Of a stretch of 64,000 nucleotides of DNA, positions 14,603 through 23,330 are shown in pieces. The position numbers were made by a program, and so were the translations under genes. Source of the DNA: UBA4732 sp002404095 (GTDB taxonomy: Bacteria; Planctomycetota; Planctomycetia; Gemmatales; Gemmataceae); NCBI GenBank assembly GCA_036783645.1, contig DAIPWT010000018.1:1-64000 (forward strand), read 5' to 3'. Under the pieces are notes generated by a model, which saw only the letters and a program-made list of their open reading frames with translations, did no database searches and was not told the origin of the DNA. Each line of letters starts with the position of its first letter. Within the stretch, counting starts at the first letter, position 1.

Positions 14603-16201
14603 ATGAACGATTTGGCAAGTCCTCGCCCTCTCAAGATTGAGCCGTTGACCGATTTCAGCAGACCGGACGCCCGGCAGGCGATGGCGTCCGCGCTGGAACA
14701 GGTCGCCCGCGAGTTCGGCCGGACATATCCGGTGGTGATCGCAGGCCGGCCGGTTCCGACGCCGGCGGCCATCGACTCGATCAATCCTTCGCACCGCCGA
14801 CAAGTGGTCGGTAAATGCGGCAGCGCTACGGCGGAGCAGGCGCGCCAGGCGGTTGAGGCAGCGGTCGCAGCGTTCCCGATGTGGAGCGACACGCCGGCCG
14901 CCAAACGGGCGCAATACCTATTCGACGCGGCGCGGGTGATGCGCCGGCGGCGTTTCGAGTTGGCCGCGTGGCAGCTCTACGAATGCGGCAAGCCGTGGCG
15001 CGAGGCCGACGCGGACGTGGCCGAGAGCATTGACTATTGCGAGTTTTACGCCCGCGAAATGGTACGACTCGCGGAGCCGCGCCGGCGTGACGCCCCCGGC
15101 GAGGAGAACGTCTACTTCTACGAGCCACGCGGCGTGACGGTCGTGATCGCCCCGTGGAACTTCCCGATGGCGATTCTGTGCGGCATGACCACGGCCGCCC
15201 TCGTCACCGGCAACACCGTCGTCATGAAGCCGGCCGAGCAATCGTGCGTCGTCGGCGCCAAGCTGATGGAGGTCTTCGAGGAAGCCGGTTTACCGCCGGG
15301 CGTGGTTAATTTCCTCCCCGGCGTGGGCGAGGAAGTCGGCCCCGCGCTGGTCGAAAATCCCGCCGTGGCGGTGATCGCGTTCACCGGCTCGCGCCACGTC
15401 GGCCTGAGCATCAACCGCCAGGCCGCCGAGCCGCGTCCGGGACAAGAACAGGTCAAGCGCGTCATCGCCGAAATGGGCGGCAAAAACGCCGTCGTAATCG
15501 ACGAAGACGCCGATCTGGACGAGGCAGTGCATGGCGTCGTCGCCAGCGCCTTCGGCTACGCCGGGCAGAAGTGTTCGGCGTGCAGTCGCGTGATCGTGCC
15601 GGCGGCGCTGCACGACGCCTTCTTGGCGCGGCTGGTCGAGGCCACGCGCAGTCTCAAAGTGGCGCCGGCCGAAGACCCTGGCTGCGCAGTCGGTCCTGTC
15701 ATCGACGACGAAGCGCAGTCGCGCATCCTACGCACCATTGAGCAAGGCAAGTGCCAGGGTCGCCTCGTTTACGGCGGCGATGTAGGGCTGTTGGCGCAGG
15801 AAGGCTGCTTCGTGGCCCCGCACATCTTTGCGGATGTAGACCCATCGGCTCCATTGGCGATGGAAGAAATCTTTGGTCCCGTACTGACGGTCTTGCGCTC
15901 CAGCGGCTTTGCGCAGTCGCTGGAGATCGCTAATGGCACGTCTTACGCCCTGACCGGCGGCCTCTATTCGCGCAGTCCTGCGCACATTGAGGAGGCTAAA
16001 AGGCGCTTCCGGGTCGGCAATCTATACATCAATCGCAAGATCACCGGGGCGCTGGTGGACCGGCAGCCGTTCGGCGGTTTCAAGATGTCGGGCGTCGGCT
16101 CCAAGGCGGGCGGGCCGGATTATTTGTTGCAATTTCTGCTGCCGCGCACTATTACGGAAAATACCTTGCGGCGCGGCTTCGCGCCTCCTACTGAGGACTA
16201 A
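14603..16201 (+). CDS. L-glutamate gamma-semialdehyde (1-pyrroline-5-carboxylate) dehydrogenase
   Basis: 532 residues. NAD-dependent oxidation of glutamate semialdehyde to glutamate, the second step of proline use. Aldehyde dehydrogenase signatures are complete: APWNFPMAI and NTVVMKPAEQS for the cofactor, EMGGKN with the general base Glu at about 290, GQKCSACSR with the catalytic Cys324, and MEEIFGPVL. Length fits the stand-alone bacterial enzyme. Co-directional and six bases downstream of proline dehydrogenase; the WD40 gene follows two bases after the stop. Confidence 0.93.
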   Translation: MNDLASPRPLKIEPLTDFSRPDARQAMASALEQVAREFGRTYPVVIAGRPVPTPAAIDSINPSHRRQVVGKCGSATAEQARQAVEAAVAAFPMWSDTPAAKRAQYLFDAARVMRRRRFELAAWQLYECGKPWREADADVAESIDYCEFYAREMVRLAEPRRRDAPGEENVYFYEPRGVTVVIAPWNFPMAILCGMTTAALVTGNTVVMKPAEQSCVVGAKLMEVFEEAGLPPGVVNFLPGVGEEVGPALVENPAVAVIAFTGSRHVGLSINRQAAEPRPGQEQVKRVIAEMGGKNAVVIDEDADLDEAVHGVVASAFGYAGQKCSACSRVIVPAALHDAFLARLVEATRSLKVAPAEDPGCAVGPVIDDEAQSRILRTIEQGKCQGRLVYGGDVGLLAQEGCFVAPHIFADVDPSAPLAMEEIFGPVLTVLRSSGFAQSLEIANGTSYALTGGLYSRSPAHIEEAKRRFRVGNLYINRKITGALVDRQPFGGFKMSGVGSKAGGPDYLLQFLLPRTITENTLRRGFAPPTED

Positions 16202-16203
16202 CC

Positions 16204-17118
16204 ATGCCATCGACCGAACTCCGCGGCCACACCGCCCTCGTTTACAGCATCGCTTTCAGCCCCGACGGCAAGCAATTCGCCAGCGCCGGCTTCGACAACG
16301 TGGTCAAAATCTGGGATCCGGCGACGTGGAAGGAAGCACGCACGCTCACCGGCCACACCGGCCCCGTCTACTGCGTCGTCTACAGCAAGGACGGAGCGAC
16401 CATCGCCACGTCCAGCCAGGACAAAACCATTCGCCTGTGGAAAGCGGCGGACGGCGCCTTTCTGCGCGAAATCAAGGGCCACACCGACATCGTGGATAGC
16501 GTCGCCTTCAGTCCCGACGGCAAATTGCTGGCGTCCGGCGGCGGCCGGGAAGACAAGACGGTTCGCCTGTGGAACCCGGCCGACGGCAAGGAAATGAAGA
16601 ACCTCGGCGCCCACACCGGCGCCGTCTACGCCGTCGCGTTCAGCCCTGACGGCAAACAACTTGCCTCGGCCGGGGCGGATATGTCAATTAAGATCTGGGA
16701 TGTAGCCGCTCTAAAGGAGCTGAAAACGCTCAAAGGACCAACCGGCGCCGTCACCGCGCTGGCATACACGTCGGCTGGCGTACTATTGTCGGTCGGGCAG
16801 GACCGTTTTTTCCGTATCTGGGACATAAACGCCGGCAAGGAATCCAAGACATTGCAGCAGACGCCGGACAAGCAAGACGACCTTTATGGCCTCGCCTTGT
16901 CACCGGATGGTAAATCGGCGGCGACGAGCGGTTACGCCGGCTGGGTAACGGTCTGGAATCTGGCGGAAGGCAAGCCAACGTGGTCGAAGAAGCTGCCGGC
17001 GCCCTGCGCCTACTGCGTCGTGTTCACGCCGGACGGCAAGTCGGTGGTTACGGGCCACGACCTGTTGCCTGGCCGCAACAATGCCAATTGCTACATCACA
17101 GCTATCGGTTCGCCTTGA
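16204..17118 (+). CDS. WD40 repeat beta-propeller protein
   Basis: 304 residues made of about seven WD40 blades, each ending in WDP, LWK, LWN, IWD or VWN and starting with a GHT-like turn (LRGHTALVYSIAFSPDGK, then LTGHTGPVY, IKGHTDIVDS, LGAHTGAVY). No signal peptide, so it is expected in the cytosol as a protein-binding scaffold. It follows P5C dehydrogenase by two bases and probably shares its transcript, but no functional link to proline use is evident. Such propellers are abundant in planctomycetes. Confidence 0.9.
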   Translation: MPSTELRGHTALVYSIAFSPDGKQFASAGFDNVVKIWDPATWKEARTLTGHTGPVYCVVYSKDGATIATSSQDKTIRLWKAADGAFLREIKGHTDIVDSVAFSPDGKLLASGGGREDKTVRLWNPADGKEMKNLGAHTGAVYAVAFSPDGKQLASAGADMSIKIWDVAALKELKTLKGPTGAVTALAYTSAGVLLSVGQDRFFRIWDINAGKESKTLQQTPDKQDDLYGLALSPDGKSAATSGYAGWVTVWNLAEGKPTWSKKLPAPCAYCVVFTPDGKSVVTGHDLLPGRNNANCYITAIGSP

Positions 17119-17119
17119 T

Positions 17120-17806
17120 TTAGTAGAGGCGCAATTGCGTGATCGCGACGCGGCCGCTGAAACAGACTTCCACGTCGGCGCCGGCCGTCCGGCGCCGGCC
17201 GTGATAGTCGCCGTCGTAGTGTAGATGTTCTCCCTCCTGGCGGAAGCTAAGCGGCAATGGCGATGTATCGAGAGGGCAAAAGACGCTTTCCGGCGGAGGC
17301 GAACCGGGTTCGAGATGCGGCAGGTTGACGCTCCAGAAGACGCCGGGTTCGACCGGCCGCGCCGTCAGGTCGCGCAGCACGGGCAGCGCCCGCGCCGTCA
17401 CTTCCGCCCAGTCGATGGCCAATCCCTTGCGCTTGTACTGCGAAAACGCGATTCCGGTCCAGCCGTGCAGCACCGCCTCGCGCACGGCCGCCACGGTGCC
17501 GGAGTGATGCACGTCGGCGCCGAGGTTGCCGCCGTCGTTGACGCCGGACAGCACCCAGCCGGCTTCCATGCCGAAGCGATGCAGGGCCACGCGCACGCAG
17601 TCGGCCGGCGTTCCCTCGACGGCGTACCGATGCGGCCCCGCCTCGCGGACGCGGAGGATGGCGTTTGTCGTGACGCGATGGCTACAGCCGGACTGCGGGC
17701 CGGCCGGGGCGACCACGATCACGTCACCGACTTGCCGGACCGCTTCTTCCAGGGCGCGAAGGCCCGGCGCGTCAATTCCATCGTCATTGGTTATGATAAA
17801 TCGCAT
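17120..17806 (-). CDS. surE: 5'/3'-nucleotidase SurE
   Basis: 228 residues. The N-terminal metal site ITNDDGIDAPG, the Ser/Asn segment PAGPQSGCSH, GTPADCV and SGVNDGGNLG (ligand Asn) and SGTVAAVREA are all in family order. Dephosphorylates nucleoside monophosphates with a divalent metal. Convergent with the WD40 gene with one base between the stops and divergent from the trmB-like gene, leaving 75 bp for both promoters. Confidence 0.95.
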   Translation of the reverse strand: MRFIITNDDGIDAPGLRALEEAVRQVGDVIVVAPAGPQSGCSHRVTTNAILRVREAGPHRYAVEGTPADCVRVALHRFGMEAGWVLSGVNDGGNLGADVHHSGTVAAVREAVLHGWTGIAFSQYKRKGLAIDWAEVTARALPVLRDLTARPVEPGVFWSVNLPHLEPGSPPPESVFCPLDTSPLPLSFRQEGEHLHYDGDYHGRRRTAGADVEVCFSGRVAITQLRLY

Positions 17807-17881
17807 GATGCTCCGGTAAAGGTGCGGGGTATTCTAGCAACTGGTATTTTAGGCGCCGCGTCCAACGAGACGAGCCATCGC

Positions 17882-18667
17882 ATGAAACCCGAGAAGCCGC
17901 CGAAACGTCATATCGAGCGCGAGTTCGGCGTGCCGGTCGCCGGCGAAATCCTTGACCCGACGCGCTGGACGCAAACCGCACTCAAGAACCCGCCGGCCGA
18001 CGGCCCGCTCGACCTTTCCGCCCTGTTCGGCCGCACAGCCCCGCTCGTCGTGGACGTCGGCTGCGGCAACGGCCGTTTTCTACTCGGCAGTGCGGTATGG
18101 CGACCGGACCACGATCATCTCGGCGCCGACGTGCTGCCGGTCGTCATCCGCTATGCCACGCGCCGCGCCAACCAACGCGGCCTGACCAACATCCGCTTCG
18201 CCGTTGTGGATGGATGGACGCTCATGGAACGGCTGTTGCCGCCCGGCGCCGCCGCCGAGATCCACTGCTATCACCCGCAGCCGTTCTATAACCCCGCCCA
18301 GGTTCGACTTCGCCTTATTACGCCCGCTTTTCTCGCTTTAGCGCATCGCGCGCTCGCGCCCGGGGGCCTCTTCTTCGTCCAGACCGACAACCCCGGATAC
18401 TGGCGTTACATCCGCGCGGTGGTCCCGGAGTTCTTCACGTTTCACGAGCGCATCGGCGTATGGCCGGACGCGCCCAAGGGCCGGACGCGGCGCGAGATCA
18501 TCGCTTTACGACGCGGCCTACCCGTGTTTCGCGGCTCGGGGACGGCACGGCTCGACTTAAGCAGGGCGGACGCGGTGCGCATGGCGGAAGCGCTGCCGCC
18601 GCCAGTGTTCGACGCGGATCGGCGCTTGCGCGAATTGGATTATTTAGAGAGGGTAGAAGGGGAGTGA
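17882..18667 (+). CDS. trmB: TrmB-like tRNA (guanine-N7) methyltransferase, variant active-site motif
   Basis: 261 residues from ATG 17882; the frame is open further upstream but overlaps surE on the other strand. SAM-binding VDVGCGNGRFLLG and GADVLPVVIRYATRRA fit TrmB. In the family the segment after strand 4 is normally FPDPWPK with a catalytic Asp; here it reads CYHPQPFYNPAQVRLRL, and the downstream RRL/P-x-F context (RLRLITPAFL) is retained. Function may therefore be altered or the motif replaced within this lineage. Called by overall similarity of the order of motifs; not certain that it modifies tRNA. Confidence 0.7.
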   Translation: MKPEKPPKRHIEREFGVPVAGEILDPTRWTQTALKNPPADGPLDLSALFGRTAPLVVDVGCGNGRFLLGSAVWRPDHDHLGADVLPVVIRYATRRANQRGLTNIRFAVVDGWTLMERLLPPGAAAEIHCYHPQPFYNPAQVRLRLITPAFLALAHRALAPGGLFFVQTDNPGYWRYIRAVVPEFFTFHERIGVWPDAPKGRTRREIIALRRGLPVFRGSGTARLDLSRADAVRMAEALPPPVFDADRRLRELDYLERVEGE

Positions 18668-18681
18668 GAGTAGCAAGGTGG

Positions 18682-18702
18682 GCCAATCGCTCCGCGATTG
18701 GC
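18682..18702. repeat. Short palindrome after trmB-like gene
   Basis: GCCAATCGC-TCC-GCGATTGGC followed by TTTCGTT. The 9-bp perfect stem 15 bases after the stop codon may act as a weak terminator; the sequence also looks like a dispersed planctomycete repeat. Confidence 0.6.
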
Positions 18703-18787
18703 TTTCGTTCCCTCCTGTCCGGAGCGTGAGCGGTTATCCTCTTACCATTCTTTACGTCCCTTGTGTCTTTGCAAAGAATCATTTGTG

Positions 18788-19621
18788 TCATTGTAATGAA
18801 TCCGTCGCCGCTACAGGGATGAGGCGCGGCCGCGGCACCGTGACGCCGACAACGGCTCCGTGGCGGTGCTGTAGCTGGGCGAAGTTCAGACGAAGGAATT
18901 CGTGCAATTGACGGTCGGCCCCGTTGGACAGGTAGGCGCGCGCCATTTCTGCCATGTGGGAGTCGTATAGTCGTTTACTGTGCGTATGGAGGGCGCAGCG
19001 GCCGTCGTGTCGCCGTAGGTCGCCCTCGAAGGCGGGGCTGATGTGATATAGCTCGTGGAAAAGGGTGATGAACTTGTCGTCGAAGCCCTGGTCCAGGAAG
19101 CGCGGCAGACAGAACGTCACCAGATAGAGCATTTCCCGGCCGTCCACGAAAAAGCGCTGCACCTGATACGGAACGTCATGCCGCTGGCGCGTCAGGGCGC
19201 CGCCGTGGCAGCGCAGGGGCGTTACGCGGGCCTGGAGGCCGTGCCGCCGGCCCGATCGCGCCTGGAGGACGCCGAAAAGCAGGCGCGAGACGTCGATATG
19301 CCGTAGGGCATCGCTGTGCCGCACCACATCGGAGCAGAGCCGGCGGACGTGGCCGCAGAAGTCGAACGGCCGATCCGTCGGGCCGGAGCGCAGCCAGGCC
19401 GGCGCGTCCGAAGCCGGCGCGTGCCCGCGCGCCGGCCTGGGGACGAGGATCGTCCGCAGCGGCAACGGATTGTCTGGCTCGTGCCAGCGAATGATCGTGG
19501 GCGGCGGCGTTTTGCCTGCCGTCCGAGCGGATTTGGACGCTTCCGTTCCTCCTGACGAATCGCTCTTCCGCCGTAACCGCATTGTTGTGTCCGTCCTATT
19601 CGCTGTCACCGGCAAATTCAC
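18788..19621 (-). CDS. Putative zinc metallopeptidase (HELYH motif)
   Basis: 277 residues as drawn; ATG at 19582 is an alternative start because the first residues are low in conservation. The region at about 180-215 contains FHELYHISPAFEGDLRRHDGR, with the zinc-binding HExxH in the form HELYH, and ends with an SKRLYD segment, as in putative phage/plasmid metallopeptidase domains. No signal peptide, hence probably cytosolic. Possible role is intracellular proteolysis. The N-terminal 60 residues are Arg- and Pro-rich and may be disordered. It stands alone, convergent with the trmB-like gene. Confidence 0.6.
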   Translation of the reverse strand: MNLPVTANRTDTTMRLRRKSDSSGGTEASKSARTAGKTPPPTIIRWHEPDNPLPLRTILVPRPARGHAPASDAPAWLRSGPTDRPFDFCGHVRRLCSDVVRHSDALRHIDVSRLLFGVLQARSGRRHGLQARVTPLRCHGGALTRQRHDVPYQVQRFFVDGREMLYLVTFCLPRFLDQGFDDKFITLFHELYHISPAFEGDLRRHDGRCALHTHSKRLYDSHMAEMARAYLSNGADRQLHEFLRLNFAQLQHRHGAVVGVTVPRPRLIPVAATDSLQ

Positions 19622-19721
19622 TAAATTCGGCAGCCTCGTCTTCCGATACTACTAGACGTACCGATTGAGAGGGGCGCGTCTCTCACTTTAGCTCATAGGC
19701 CGTGACAGAGGAAACAAAATC

Positions 19722-19973
19722 ATGAAAGTAAAACGGCGGACGAAGTGGGGTCTTCTCGGCTTGGCATGGGTGCTGACCGTCGGGACGGGCTGCCAGACGT
19801 GGGTGGCGGGCATGACGCTGCCGTCGGGTCACTACTTGGAGCATCCGCCCCAGTACATCCCGCCGTCGCCGCCGTATCCGTTGTCGCGCGAGCTGGGCCG
19901 ACAGAATGAAACGGCCGTCGCCGTGCCTCTGGGGGCCGAGGTGCTGCCGGCGCCCGTACCGGGCCGACCGTAA
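19722..19973 (+). CDS. Small planctomycete lipoprotein
   Basis: 83 residues. A basic start (MKVKRRTK), a hydrophobic helix and a lipobox-like VGTGC predict lipidation at Cys24 and export. The rest contains LPSGHYLEHPPQYIPPSPPY, a short proline-rich block that I recognise as conserved in planctomycete small lipoproteins of unknown function. GAGGAAAC precedes the ATG. Followed by a second lipoprotein gene, so both may belong to the cell envelope. Confidence 0.75.
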   Translation: MKVKRRTKWGLLGLAWVLTVGTGCQTWVAGMTLPSGHYLEHPPQYIPPSPPYPLSRELGRQNETAVAVPLGAEVLPAPVPGRP

Positions 19974-20120
19974 CGCGGACGGCATTGGCCTTGACCTGGA
20001 ATGGGCAGGCCGCTATACCCCCGCCGCTCTTGGCGTAAAAAGGATTTGCGGCCGCAGAGGACGAGCCGCGCGGGGGTTCAGCGCGGCGACCGGACTCTCA
20101 TACAGGGGAAGGGGAAACCG

Positions 20121-20756
20121 ATGGGCAAGAAGCCCGTACTGGGAATCGTGAGCGCGTTGTGCGTCGGCCTCGCGCTAACGGGGTGCCGGAATTGCTCGTC
20201 CTGTCACTCCGACGGCGTGAAGCTGGCGAAGGACGGCCCGGGGACTGTCAAGCCGCAGGCGGCGTTCTCGCAAAACGGCCTACCCGCCGCGACTTCGGCC
20301 GCGGGATGGAACAACTCGGGGACGACGATCCCCAAGCCGAGCGGCGCGGCGCCGACCGATATGCCGGCGCCCGTGGGGATGGAGAAGGCCGGATCGAAGG
20401 CCACGGAACCGCTGGCGACCAGCAAATCAGGACTGTCCGGCGTTACGCCCGCGAGCTTTGCGCCGCCGGCGCCTGACGCGCCTGCTGCGGCGGAAACCAA
20501 CACGAGCCGCTTCCAGCCGACGGCGGCCGGTCGCATTCTGCCTACGCCGCCTGCGCTGGCCACGGGATCTTCGTTGCCGCCGTTGGGGGAGGAGCGCCCG
20601 TTCGGGACCAAGGTCGAAGAATCCAACGTGATGCCGCCGCCGCCGCCGCCGCCGCCGTTACCGCCGAGCATGCCGCGCTCGCTGTCTATCGACGGGACGC
20701 CGCTCCCGGCCGGGACGCTGCCGCCGCCGCCCCCGCCGCCCGGCCCGAACGGCTGA
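20121..20756 (+). CDS. Proline-rich lipoprotein
   Basis: 211 residues from ATG 20121, chosen because AGGGGAAGGGGAAACCG lies just upstream and a signal peptide starts there. Lipobox LALTGC gives a lipidated Cys at about 21, followed by a Cys-rich RNCSSC. The remainder is low in complexity, Ala/Pro/Thr-rich, ending in two polyproline runs encoded by CCG repeats (about 20634-20665 and 20719-20745). Probably an envelope-anchored, disordered protein. No domain recognised. Confidence 0.7.
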   Translation: MGKKPVLGIVSALCVGLALTGCRNCSSCHSDGVKLAKDGPGTVKPQAAFSQNGLPAATSAAGWNNSGTTIPKPSGAAPTDMPAPVGMEKAGSKATEPLATSKSGLSGVTPASFAPPAPDAPAAAETNTSRFQPTAAGRILPTPPALATGSSLPPLGEERPFGTKVEESNVMPPPPPPPPLPPSMPRSLSIDGTPLPAGTLPPPPPPPGPNG

Positions 20757-20792
20757 GCGGTGGATCGAGAGTCTAGTCTAATAGGGCTGTTC

Positions 20793-20857
20793 AACACGGC
20801 TGAAACAGCCGTGGCACACAGGAAAACACTGTGTGCCACGGCTGTTTCAGCCGTGTT
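20793..20857. repeat. Perfect palindrome (ACGGCTGAAACAGCC family)
   Basis: 29-bp arms around a 7-bp loop in the convergent gap between the lipoprotein gene and the BNR gene. It contains the word CACGGCTGTTTCAGCCGTG. Could terminate transcription from both sides, but its inner symmetry suggests a dispersed element. Confidence 0.9.
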
Positions 20858-20872
20858 TCGATGGCGCCTTTT

Positions 20873-21844
20873 TCACGGCGCCCATGCCATCGCGCGGATT
20901 TCACCAAACTCTCGGTTTAGTTTCTCCCATAGGACGCCGGCGTCGGTGGAGCGGTAGATTTCGCCGCTGACACTGGCGGCGTAGATCAGCGCCGGGTCGG
21001 CCGGGTGAACGGCGAAGGCCCAGATGGTGCTGTTGGCCCGCCCCGGCATGGTCGCGACCGTCCAGCCTTCGCCCGCGTTCGGCGAGCGCGCCACAGTCCC
21101 GACGCTGCCGGGGGGACCATCGCCGGCGCCGAGAAGCACGATCTCCGGCCGGCCGCACGGCTGGGCCAAGGCACGGCAATAGGGCCACGGCAACACAGCG
21201 CCAATTTTCAAAGGCTTCCACGTCATCCCGTCGTCATCGCTGACATTCAGATCGTTGTTCGTCGCGGCCAGAATGCGGCGGCCGCCGCCTGGACCGGGGA
21301 CAACCGCGAGTGCGTGAATGTCGCGTGAACTCAACCCCGCGCCGATTGGCGCCCAGGTGCGGCCGCCGTCGCGGCTGGCGTGAACGCCGTCGATTTCCAC
21401 GCCGGCCCATGCCAGATCCGCATTGTCCGGGTCGGTCACGATGGTCGTGATGCGCGTGTGCGTAATGCGCGGGCAAACGGTTTCCAATGTCGCCGCCGCC
21501 ACGGCCCAGGTTTCGCCGCCGTCGTCGGAACGGTATAACGCCGACGGCCGCGTCCCTACCAGAATCACGTCGGGGCGGCCGCGCGGGATGTGGATGGACC
21601 ACACTTGCAAGCCGGCCAATGGGCCTTCGACGCGCGTCCAGTGGTCGGCCCCATCAACGCTCCGAAAAAGCCCCAATTCCGTGCCCATGTACAAAACGGA
21701 AGGGCTGCGCGGGTCCACGGCCAGGGCGCGGACGTCGCATTCCACGAAAGTCCCGTCGCAGGCGCGGCGAAAACTATGGCCGGCGTCGAGGCTGCGAAAC
21801 AGTCCTTCGCCGATGGTCCCGACGTAGAGACGGTGCGGCGTCAT
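20873..21844 (-). CDS. BNR/sialidase-like beta-propeller protein
   Basis: 323 residues from ATG 21844; the ATG overlaps the stop of the Trm112-like gene as ATGA, which decides the start over 21874. Repeated Asp-box-like turns (SLDAGHSF, SVDGADHW, SDDGGETW, SRDGGRTW, SDDDGMTW, STDAGVLW) mark a BNR-type propeller. No signal peptide and no catalytic sialidase residues were identified, so a binding or stress-sensor role is more likely than hydrolysis. Translational coupling to the Trm112-like gene is evident from the 4-bp overlap. Confidence 0.8.
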   Translation of the reverse strand: MTPHRLYVGTIGEGLFRSLDAGHSFRRACDGTFVECDVRALAVDPRSPSVLYMGTELGLFRSVDGADHWTRVEGPLAGLQVWSIHIPRGRPDVILVGTRPSALYRSDDGGETWAVAAATLETVCPRITHTRITTIVTDPDNADLAWAGVEIDGVHASRDGGRTWAPIGAGLSSRDIHALAVVPGPGGGRRILAATNNDLNVSDDDGMTWKPLKIGAVLPWPYCRALAQPCGRPEIVLLGAGDGPPGSVGTVARSPNAGEGWTVATMPGRANSTIWAFAVHPADPALIYAASVSGEIYRSTDAGVLWEKLNREFGEIRAMAWAP

Positions 21845-22065
21845 GTGCGCGCCCCCGCCGGTGTTTTCTGACACGGCAGGTCTTCAAGGCTGGCACAGCC
21901 AGGCGGCAGTTCGGCCGTCTCCACCAGAAGAGACGGGATGCCTTCCTTCACGGGAAATTTGAGCCGGCAGCGTTGGCAGACGAGACCGTCCTCGGTTTGA
22001 TCCAGGCGGACCTCCGATGGGGCGAGTGGGCAGCGCAACAGGTCGAGGAAGTCTTGCGGGATCAT
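21841..22065 (-). CDS. Trm112-like zinc-ribbon protein
   Basis: 74 residues from ATG 22065. IPQDFLDLLRCPLAPSEVRL, LVCQRCRLKFPVKEGIPSLL is the Trm112/YcaR pattern: a zinc ribbon (Cys11 and CxxC) and the closing EGIPxLL. Such proteins activate methyltransferases or act as small partner proteins. The frame is open to 22242, but that part lies in repeat DNA and is not counted. Overlaps the BNR gene by four bases. Its first 11 codons and 58 bp of leader are duplicated at 22307-22397. Confidence 0.8.
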   Translation of the reverse strand: MIPQDFLDLLRCPLAPSEVRLDQTEDGLVCQRCRLKFPVKEGIPSLLVETAELPPGCASLEDLPCQKTPAGART

Positions 22066-22397
22066 GTGGCGTTCCAGGTTCTGCCCCGCCATTAATGGCG
22101 CGGCTATAGTTCGACCATCAAACGGGTGTGCGTCTTTTACTTGGGTGACTATTACGCTGGGTGCCATGCTTTCGCGGCCCTTTCTGAACAGAAACAGCAG
22201 AAAGGCCGCCGCGAAAGCATGTTGGCCTCGCGCGGCAGACATGCTTTCGCGGCGGCGGTTCCTGGGATTTCTCGCCCCGACTGGGGCCGCGAAAGCATGG
22301 CACCCGGCGCAACAGGTCGAGGAAGTCTTGCGGGATCATGTGGCGTTCCAGGTTCTGCCCCGCCATTAATGGCGCGGCTATAGTTCGACCATCAAAC
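22033..22397. repeat. 91-bp direct duplication around a 147-bp palindromic element
   Basis: 22033-22123 and 22307-22397 are identical over 91 bp and include the start of the Trm112-like gene and its leader. Between them, 22159-22305 is bounded by perfect 22-bp terminal inverted repeats and holds four copies of the word CATGCTTTCGCGG in alternating orientation (22165, 22209, 22240, 22287). Within the 418-bp gap between the Trm112-like start (22065) and the next gene (22484) only this structure is visible. It has the shape of a non-autonomous MITE or double REPIN. Confidence 0.9.
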
Positions 22398-22483
22398 CGA
22401 AATTCATTTTATTTGGTAGATGGGCCGCTGTCCCGCGTTTACATTACGGTGATCCGATCCCGCTCCCGTTTGGAGTACGCCTC

Positions 22484-23325
22484 ATGTCGCACTGCTATCG
22501 TGGTGAGCTGGTCTTCGTCGCCTTCTGTCTCACGCTGGCCGCCGCCCTGCCGCTGCTCAGTCGCGGCGATGGGCCGCCGTTGGGGGACAAGTACGCCCTG
22601 TTGGTGGGCGTCCGCCGTTACGACAAGACCGAGCTGCGCGACCTGCCGTATGCCGAGGCCGACATGCAGGCTTTGGCCGACGTGCTAAAGAAGGCCGGCT
22701 ACAAGCGCGTCGTCCTAATGACGCAGACCAACGGGGCCGACCAGGCGCGGTTCCTGCCGGAAGCGGCCCGCATCCGCGCGGCCTTAAAAGGATTGCTGGC
22801 GGATCGCACCGAGAGCGACAGCGTACTGATCGCCTTCGCCGGCCACGGCGTCCAGTACAAGGGCGAAGACGAGAGCTACTTCTGCCCCATGGACGCCAAG
22901 CTGGCGGATAAAACCACACTGGTCTCGCTAGGCGATGTTTACAAGGAGCTGGAGAAGAGCGAGGCGGGGACGCATCGTTCAAGGAGAAGTATCCCAACGG
23001 CAGTTGGGCAGTATCCTGGGACGACGGTTATGCGTTCACATCGCCGGTGGGGAGCTTCAAGGCGAATCCGTGGGGTTTGTACGACATGCACGGCAATGTG
23101 TGGCAGTGGTGCGCCGACTATTATGATGCAAAATGCTACGAAAATAGCGATAAAACCGACCCTCTAAATAGCAGTAAATCAGACCGCCGTGTCTTGCGCG
23201 GTGGTTCGTGGAACCACGATCCCCGCCGTTGCCGGTCGGCCAACCGCTACGCCGACGATCCCGCGCTCCGCAGCGATAGCTTCGGTTTTCGGGTCGTGTT
23301 GCGCGTTCCCGCCAGGACTCCGTAA
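22484..23325 (+). pseudogene. Broken caspase-FGE (SUMF1-like) fusion gene
   Basis: The 5' part (to about 22970) encodes a signal peptide and a caspase/metacaspase p20 domain (KYALLVGVRRYDKTELRDLP, then IAFAGHGVQYKG with the catalytic His). The frame then breaks: the 3' part, in the next frame, encodes the end of an FGE-sulfatase (formylglycine-generating enzyme-like) domain (GLYDMHGNVWQWCADYY, VLRGGSW, GFRVV). The joint at about 22965-22975 falls where the caspase catalytic Cys block and the first half of the FGE domain should be, so a deletion with frameshift has removed them. Intact members are typical planctomycete secreted fusion proteins. Non-functional as it stands. Confidence 0.85.
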
Positions 23326-23330
23326 TTGGA

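Noticed and set aside
17225..17881. Upstream extension of the TrmB-like frame (220 codons)
   Set aside because: It lies antiparallel to surE and its translation is Arg-rich without any family signature; the start at 17882 fits TrmB.
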